Assembly: GCF_000732925.1 (NCBI RefSeq)
Contig: NZ_CP008953.1
Location: 8,425,001-8,489,000 of the forward strand
DNA: 64,000 nucleotides
Reading direction: 5' to 3'
Source: Amycolatopsis japonica
Lineage (GTDB): Bacteria; Actinomycetota; Actinomycetes; Mycobacteriales; Pseudonocardiaceae
Shown here: positions 59,393 through 64,000 of the stretch, one piece after another
Numbering within the stretch: position 1 is the stretch's first letter
Layout: every line of letters begins with the position of its first letter
The notes under the pieces: generated by a model
Database searches by the model: none
Seen by the model: only the letters and a program-made list of their open reading frames with translations
Told to the model about the DNA's origin: nothing
Translations under genes and position numbers: made by a program

Positions 59393-60316
59393 ATGCCCGC
59401 CCGCGATCGTCTGCTCGCCCTGTTCGTCGCCGTCCTCTGGGGTTGCAACTTCCTCGCCATCCACGCCACCCTCGGCCAGTTCCCGCCCGTCTTCGCCGGC
59501 GGGCTGCGTTTCGCGGTCATCGCGATCCCGACGATCCTGTTCGTCCCGTGGCCGAAGGTGAAGATCCGCCACCTGCTCGGCTACGGGCTGGGCTTCGGCA
59601 CCGGGCAGTTCGTGTTCCTCTTCATCGCGATGGACACCGGCATGCCGACCGGTCTCGCGTCGCTCGTGCTGCAGGCGTCGGCCCCGTTCACCGTGCTGCT
59701 CGGCGCCGTCTTCCTCCGCGAACGCGTGTCCGGACGGCAGCTCGCCGGGATCCTGCTCGCCGTCGCCGGAATGGCGACGATCGCCTGGCAGCAGGCCGGG
59801 AACGCCGCCCTGCTGCCGGTGATCCTGACCCTGCTCGGCGCGCTGAGCTGGGCGTTCGGCAACCTGAGCACCCGGCAGGCGGCACCGGACAATCCGCTGA
59901 ATTTCGTCCTCTGGATGTCCGTGGTGCCGCCGCTGCCGATGTTCGCGCTGTCGCTGGTGATGGAGGGCCCCGCCGAGATCGGGCACTCGCTGAGCACGCT
60001 CGGCACGACGACCGGGCTGATCGGGCTCGGCGGCCTCGCCTACGTCGTGGTGTTCGGCACGATCGTCGGCTCCGGGATCTGGACGTCGCTGATGCGCCGC
60101 AACCCGGCGGGCGTGGTCGCGCCGTTCTCCCTGCTGGTGCCGGTGGTCGGGCTGTCGATGGCGTTCCTGGTCCTCGACGAGCGGCCTTCGCCGGTGGAGA
60201 TCGTCGCGGCGGCCGTGGTCATCGGCGGCGTCCTGTTCGGTTCGACGAAACGCCGCGTGCGCGAGCCGGATTTCCTCGCCGAAGCCGAAACGCCTCAGCC
60301 CACTGGCGTGCGGTGA
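59393..60316 (+). CDS. EamA/DMT-family metabolite exporter
   Basis: This 307-residue, ten-helix drug/metabolite transporter consists of two EamA repeats. The first includes FVAVLWGCNFLAIHATLGQF and the second LLGALSWAFGNLSTRQAAPD. It probably exports an amino acid or similar small metabolite under control of the divergent LysR protein. Its last 98 bp overlap the convergent erm-like gene, a large overlap. Confidence 0.92.
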   Translation: MPARDRLLALFVAVLWGCNFLAIHATLGQFPPVFAGGLRFAVIAIPTILFVPWPKVKIRHLLGYGLGFGTGQFVFLFIAMDTGMPTGLASLVLQASAPFTVLLGAVFLRERVSGRQLAGILLAVAGMATIAWQQAGNAALLPVILTLLGALSWAFGNLSTRQAAPDNPLNFVLWMSVVPPLPMFALSLVMEGPAEIGHSLSTLGTTTGLIGLGGLAYVVVFGTIVGSGIWTSLMRRNPAGVVAPFSLLVPVVGLSMAFLVLDERPSPVEIVAAAVVIGGVLFGSTKRRVREPDFLAEAETPQPTGVR

Positions 60317-60989
60317 GCCGTTTGGGCACGACGTCCCGGCCGGGCCTGGTGAACACCTGCCGCACGAAGTCCTGGTAGCCCTCACGATCCGCGTCGCCGA
60401 CGAGCGGCCGCTCACGCCGGGCCATGGTGAGCAGACCGCCGTCGACGCCCGGCCTCGGGCGGAACGCCTCCGCGGGCACCCGGCCCGCCAGCCGGAAGTC
60501 GAACCACGGCCACCACTGCGCGGTCATCATGGTCGCGCCACCGACCCCGGCCCGGCGGCGCGCCACCTCCCACTGCATGAGCAGGACGGCGTCCGTCCAC
60601 CCGGGAGCGGCGAGGACGTGGCGCAGGGTCGCGGTGGTCAGGTGGAACGGCAGGTTCCCGACCAGCACATGGGGTGTCTTCGGCAACGGGAACCGCAGGA
60701 AGTCCGCGGTGACGATCTTCGTCGGCGGCTGGACGCGGCCCGCCAGCCGGGCGGTGCGGCGGTCGTCGATTTCGACGCCGGTCAGTGGCCTGCCGAGCTG
60801 TTCCAACGGCAGGGTGAGGGCGCCATCGCCCGTGCCGAATTCGATGATCGGCCCGGTCGTGCCGTCGACGAGCTTCACGACGGTTTCGATGATGGTCCGG
60901 TCGATGAGGAAGTTCTGGCCGAGTTCATGACGGCCAGGACGCTGTGTGCGCAAGGGATCTCCGCGGCTTCGAGGTGAGCCGGGCAGCAC
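60219..60989 (-). CDS. Erm-type 23S rRNA adenine N6-methyltransferase
   Basis: This 256-residue Erm/KsgA-fold enzyme has HELGQNFLIDRTIIETVVKL, the SAM motif IIEFGTGDGALTLPL, and the adenine-binding motif NLPFHLTTATLRHVL, which has the NLPF form used by Erm rather than the NIPY-type of KsgA. Erm methylation of A2058 gives macrolide-lincosamide-streptogramin resistance. The GTG at 60989 has only a weak ribosome site. A hairpin (61045-61053 with 61059-61067) lies in the leader. No macrolide gene cluster is visible nearby. Confidence 0.87.
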   Translation of the reverse strand: MLPGSPRSRGDPLRTQRPGRHELGQNFLIDRTIIETVVKLVDGTTGPIIEFGTGDGALTLPLEQLGRPLTGVEIDDRRTARLAGRVQPPTKIVTADFLRFPLPKTPHVLVGNLPFHLTTATLRHVLAAPGWTDAVLLMQWEVARRRAGVGGATMMTAQWWPWFDFRLAGRVPAEAFRPRPGVDGGLLTMARRERPLVGDADREGYQDFVRQVFTRPGRDVVPKRLTARQWAEAFRLRRGNPARARGVSSNRTGRRR

Positions 60990-61136
60990 GAGGCTCGCCC
61001 GGCGATGACTCGCTCGGGCGGCGGTTCCTTGCCGAAAGCCGGGAATCCGCCGCTAGGCGCGGCGGATCCGGGTGAACGCGGGGGCACACATGGCGGCGAA
61101 GCTACCTCGGAGCGGCGGCCTCCCGCCAACGGTTTT

Positions 61137-61835
61137 CTACGCGCCGATCCGGCTGGTGCCGAGATGCTCGACCGGACCGGACAGCGCGGCCTTGACCCGG
61201 CGGGTGAGGTCGTCGGTGAGCACCTCGGTCTCGCCCTTTTCGAGGCCGTCGACGACCTGGCGGGCGACGTCGCGAGGGTCGTTCTTGGGGATGTCGAGGC
61301 CCTGGGTCATGTCGGTGTCGGTGTAGCCGAGGTGAACGCCGACCACCTGAGTGCCCTGCTCGGCGAACTCGATGCGGAGCGAATTGGTGAGCGACCAGAA
61401 CGCCGCCTTCGACGCGCCGTACGAGCCCGAGCCCGCCGCCCACGACAGGACCGAATGCACGTTGACCAGCGCCCCGCCATCCTTGAGCTGCGGCGCAAAC
61501 GCTTGCGCGACGCGCAGCGCGCCGAAGACGTTCGTCTCGAAGACCGGCCGGTGCGCTTCGACGCCGTCGTTCAACAGCGAGCCGAGCCCGAGGACGCCGG
61601 CGTTGTTGAAGACGATCGTGGCGTCGCTCGCGTTCGCGGCCAGCGCGCGGACGGATTCCGGGTCGGTGACGTCGAGCGGGAGCGGGACGATCCGCGGATC
61701 GGTCTCCTCGCGCGGCGACCTGGCCGTCGCGTAGATCTTCGCGGCGCCGCGGTCGAGCAGTTCGGCGACGAACGCCTTGCCGAGCCCGCGCTGCCCGCCG
61801 GTGACCAGGACGACGGCGCCTTCGATGGAGGTCAT
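61137..61835 (-). CDS. Short-chain dehydrogenase/reductase
   Basis: This 232-residue classical SDR has cofactor motif VLVTGGQRGLGKAF, the NNAG strand (IVFNNAGVLG) and catalytic Ser...YGASK (SVLSWAAGSGSYGASKAAF). The substrate is unknown. It is divergent from the CGNR gene with an 86-bp promoter region, so that regulator probably controls it. Confidence 0.92.
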   Translation of the reverse strand: MTSIEGAVVLVTGGQRGLGKAFVAELLDRGAAKIYATARSPREETDPRIVPLPLDVTDPESVRALAANASDATIVFNNAGVLGLGSLLNDGVEAHRPVFETNVFGALRVAQAFAPQLKDGGALVNVHSVLSWAAGSGSYGASKAAFWSLTNSLRIEFAEQGTQVVGVHLGYTDTDMTQGLDIPKNDPRDVARQVVDGLEKGETEVLTDDLTRRVKAALSGPVEHLGTSRIGA

Positions 61836-61903
61836 GACTTGCTCCTTGACAGAAGTGTTCGGCTTTTGCCTCTGTCGTCAGCATGGCGACGCGACTCGAC
61901 AGA

Positions 61904-61919
61904 GTCAAGTACGCTTGAC
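61904..61919. promoter_or_regulatory. Palindromic operator next to CGNR gene start
   Basis: GTCAAGTACGCTTGAC has 6-bp arms around TACG and ends 2 bp before the ATG of the CGNR gene, in the divergent SDR/CGNR promoter region. Autoregulation is likely. Confidence 0.6.
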
Positions 61920-61921
61920 CT

Positions 61922-62509
61922 ATGTCATGGACCGCGACGGACCGATACCGGTTACGCACCGCCCCCTCGGGGCTGGCGCTCGTTCAGGACTTCCTCAACA
62001 CCAAGGCGATCAAGACGTACGGCCTCGACCTGCTGAGCGACGCCGACCTGGCGCGACCTTGGGCCACCGAGGCACTGGCGGAATGGTCGCGAGCCCGGGA
62101 CTCCGCGGCTCCCGAGATCTCGCTGGGTCCAGGCGACCTTCGCGCGCTACGCGACCTTCGAGCATCGTTCGTTTCGCTCGTGGACGGCGGCGAAACGGAC
62201 CTCGGCAAGCCGATCAAGGCGGACCTCGACCTGCGCGACGGCGTCGTCCGGCTGTTCCCGTCCGGCACCGGACGACAGTGGCTCGCTTCGGCGCTGTGGA
62301 CGGAAACACTGCTCGCGCAGCAGGCCGGGATCTGGTCGCGGCTGAAACTGTGCCGGCTCGACGGCTGCCGTTCGGCCTTCTACGACGTCTCGCGCAACAA
62401 CAGCGGCGTCTGGCACGACGTGCGCACCTGCGGGAACGTCGCGAACCTGCGGGCGGCGCGGGAGCGGAAGAAGGCGCTCAGCCCAACGACGCCAGCGCCG
62501 ACGGAATAG
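61922..62509 (+). CDS. CGNR zinc-finger (ABATE domain) regulator
   Basis: The 195-residue protein has an amino-terminal ABATE domain (starting near ALVQDFLNTK) and a carboxy-terminal CGNR zinc finger, LKLCRLDGCRSAFYD followed by VRTCGNVANLRAARE, with Cys ligands. Such proteins are thought to be transcription factors for stress or auxin-like ligands. It is probably a regulator of the divergent SDR gene. The 3' end overlaps the next convergent gene by 32 bp. Confidence 0.9.
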   Translation: MSWTATDRYRLRTAPSGLALVQDFLNTKAIKTYGLDLLSDADLARPWATEALAEWSRARDSAAPEISLGPGDLRALRDLRASFVSLVDGGETDLGKPIKADLDLRDGVVRLFPSGTGRQWLASALWTETLLAQQAGIWSRLKLCRLDGCRSAFYDVSRNNSGVWHDVRTCGNVANLRAARERKKALSPTTPAPTE

Positions 62510-63119
62510 GGATCTCCCCGCCGATGACGTCGAAACCCTGATTCTCGGCGAGCGGTTCTTCCAGCGTGGCGACCAGGACGGCGGCGACGTCGGCGCGGGA
62601 GACGCGGCCCGGTTCGAGATGACCGGCGATCTTGACGTGGCCGGTGGGCTGGTCGTCGGTGAGCGTGCCGGGCCGGACGATCGTCCAGTTCAGGCTCGAA
62701 CGGCGCAGGACACTGTCGGAGATCTGCTTCGCCATCAGGATCGACCGCACCAGGCGATCACCCTGATCCGGTGAATCCGCGAACTGCGCGGAAAGCTGCA
62801 CGAACCGCGAGACCCCCGCCTTCTCCGCCGCGCGGATGGCGGTCATCACGCCGTCACGGTCGACGAGGTCGACCGAGGCCTGGTCGGGATCGGGCGCGCC
62901 GATCGCGCTGATCACCACTTCGGACCCGGCGAGCGCCTCGACGAGATCGTCCGCGTCGGCGGTGACGTCCGCGACCACGGTCTCGGCGCCGAGCCCGGCG
63001 ACCTGCTCGGCGCGGCGGCGGCTGCGCAGGCCCGCCCGCACCTGATGTCCCCGCCCCCGCAGGAGCCGGACCACGTGGATCCCCGTCCGCCCCGACGCTC
63101 CCAGCACTGTGACCCGCAT
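62478..63119 (-). CDS. NAD(P)-binding (NmrA/SDR-like) protein
   Basis: This 213-residue atypical SDR has the dinucleotide loop VTVLGASGRTGIHVVRLLRG and VSRFVQLSAQFADSP, followed by LNWTIVRPGTLTDDQPTGHV, typical of the YwnB/NAD(P)H-binding group. It is a possible redox sensor or reductase. ATG 63119 is used. A solitary family C arm and a family A hairpin lie just upstream. Confidence 0.88.
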   Translation of the reverse strand: MRVTVLGASGRTGIHVVRLLRGRGHQVRAGLRSRRRAEQVAGLGAETVVADVTADADDLVEALAGSEVVISAIGAPDPDQASVDLVDRDGVMTAIRAAEKAGVSRFVQLSAQFADSPDQGDRLVRSILMAKQISDSVLRRSSLNWTIVRPGTLTDDQPTGHVKIAGHLEPGRVSRADVAAVLVATLEEPLAENQGFDVIGGEIPIPSALASLG

Positions 63120-63151
63120 GACAGAGAGTCTGCCCGAAGGCCACGCTCCCC

Positions 63152-63173
63152 GCATTTAGTCCTCTGAATGCGG
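63152..63173. repeat. Solitary family C arm
   Basis: GCATTTAGTCCTCTGAATGC plus flanking bases forms one self-complementary arm (CGCATT with AATGCG). It directly abuts a family A element at 63175. Confidence 0.8.
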
Positions 63174-63174
63174 A

Positions 63175-63231
63175 AGTACATGAAGGCCCCCTTCCTGTAC
63201 CTAGGCGCAAGGAAGGGGGCCTTCACGTACT
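63175..63231. repeat. Nested-palindrome intergenic hairpin (family A)
   Basis: The 22-bp arms have one mismatch (CATG against CACG), with a CTAGG-containing tip. It is nearly identical to 57062-57118 and lies 16 bp beyond the ABC ATPase gene stop. Confidence 0.92.
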
Positions 63232-63246
63232 TCACCAAAGCTGGGG

Positions 63247-64000
63247 CTAGAGGATCTCCGCCGCCGAGCCGACGTCCGGCAGTCCGCCGACGTCGGGGTT
63301 CAGCTCCCCGGCCTCGACGAGTTCCGCCTTGACCTCGTGCGGTTTGATCCGCCCGTCGCGGATGTCCTCCGCGTAGTGGCACGCGACCCGGTGCCCGGTG
63401 CCGATCTCCCGCAGCTGCGGGCGGTCGGTGTCGCACAGGCTCTGCTGCTTCCACGGGCACCGCGTGTGGAACCGGCAGCCGGACGGCGGCCGCGCCGGCG
63501 AGGGCAGGTCACCGGCGAGCAGGATCTGCTCGCGGCTGTCCTCCACCGTCGGATCCGGCACGGGGATCGCCGACAGCAGCGCCCGCGTGTACGGGTGCAG
63601 CGGGTTCTCGTACAGCGTGTCCGCGTCGGCCTCTTCGACCAGCGAGCCGAGGTACATCACGCCGATGCGGTCGGAGATGTGACGCACCACCGCGAGGTCG
63701 TGCGCGATCACCAGGTACGTCAGCCCGAGCTTCTCCTGCAGATCCTCCAGGAGGTTGACCACCTGCGCCTGCACCGAGACGTCCAGCGCGGACACCGGTT
63801 CGTCGGCGACGATCAGGTCCGGCTCGACCGCCAAAGCCCGCGCGATGCCGATGCGCTGACGCTGACCGCCCGAGAACTCGTGCGGGTACTTCCGCAGCGA
63901 GGACTCCGGAAGCCCCACGGCGGCAAGGAGTTCGCGCAGCCGCTTGGCCGTCGCCTCCTTGTCCTTGGCGAGGCCGTGCGCCTTCATCCCTTCGGTCAGA
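63247..64000 (-). CDS. Oligopeptide ABC transporter ATP-binding protein (OppF/DppF), 5'-partial
   Basis: About 251 residues are visible; the frame continues past the window end, so the Walker A part is missing. The signature HEFSGGQRQRIGIARALAVE, Walker B DLIVADEPVSALD and switch His VIAHDLAVV are seen, followed by the Opp/Dpp carboxy-terminal extension with conserved cysteines (SGCRFHTRCPWKQQSLC). It would energise peptide or nickel uptake. The ATG at 63987 lies inside the domain and is not the true start. Confidence 0.93.
   Translation of the reverse strand, partial: LTEGMKAHGLAKDKEATAKRLRELLAAVGLPESSLRKYPHEFSGGQRQRIGIARALAVEPDLIVADEPVSALDVSVQAQVVNLLEDLQEKLGLTYLVIAHDLAVVRHISDRIGVMYLGSLVEEADADTLYENPLHPYTRALLSAIPVPDPTVEDSREQILLAGDLPSPARPPSGCRFHTRCPWKQQSLCDTDRPQLREIGTGHRVACHYAEDIRDGRIKPHEVKAELVEAGELNPDVGGLPDVGSAAEIL

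Noticed and set aside
63987..64000. ATG at 63987 as the start of the ABC ATPase
   Set aside because: The Walker A region would be missing, and the frame stays open to the window edge.

Overview
The window is chromosomal DNA from a high-GC actinomycete, most likely a Pseudonocardiaceae member close to Amycolatopsis. That placement is inferred from gene content and order, not from a search. The grounds are strong GC bias at third codon positions, frequent GTG and TTG starts, a WhiB regulator, mycothiol-linked proteins (a mycoredoxin and a TIGR03085 protein), and a gene order matching two mycobacterial chromosome blocks. No phage, transposase, CRISPR array or rRNA operon was seen. One tRNA gene, tRNA-Pro(CGG), is present.

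Layout. 0-5.6 kb: the end of a DUF2848 gene, a tight kinase/Thg1 pair that looks like RNA repair, a VIT-type metal transporter behind two IdeR-like boxes, a POT peptide symporter and NhaA. 5.6-27 kb: a block collinear with Mycobacterium tuberculosis Rv3669-Rv3683 as I recall it (holin-like protein, EphE-like hydrolase, MarP protease, Nudix, TlpA-like thioredoxin, nth, small membrane protein, Crp, metallo-beta-lactamase-fold protein, RidA, two ArsA-like ATPases, WhiB4, PonA2, metallophosphoesterase). Inserted in it are an MFS pump, a second sliding-clamp paralogue, a secreted lipase and two paralogous unknown proteins. 26.9-28 kb: tRNA-Pro, its terminator and about 850 bp without genes that is full of inverted and direct repeats.

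28-44.4 kb: mostly single genes for stress and metabolism: methyltransferase, S9 peptidase, tautomerase, TIGR03085 protein, glutamate decarboxylase, Dps, Ohr, FMN reductase, esterase, catalase, a second MFS pump, lipoprotein, RtcB, and an M48 protease with an unknown partner. 44.4-57 kb: asd-ask and leuA, neighbours in mycobacteria, are here separated by about 8.5 kb. That insert carries a nitroreductase, an MFS pump with its XRE regulator, two GAF-ANTAR proteins and a CheB/CheR-PAS pair. leuA has a leucine-rich leader peptide and mutually exclusive hairpins. 57-64 kb: a TetR/peroxiredoxin pair with two identical-architecture operators, LysR/EamA, an Erm-type methyltransferase, an SDR/CGNR pair, a NAD(P)-binding protein and the C-terminal part of an oligopeptide ABC ATPase.

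The most unusual structure is a set of intergenic elements in at least five unrelated sequence families. In every family each arm of a long hairpin is itself a shorter hairpin. One copy shows base changes that preserve pairing within each arm but break pairing between the arms.
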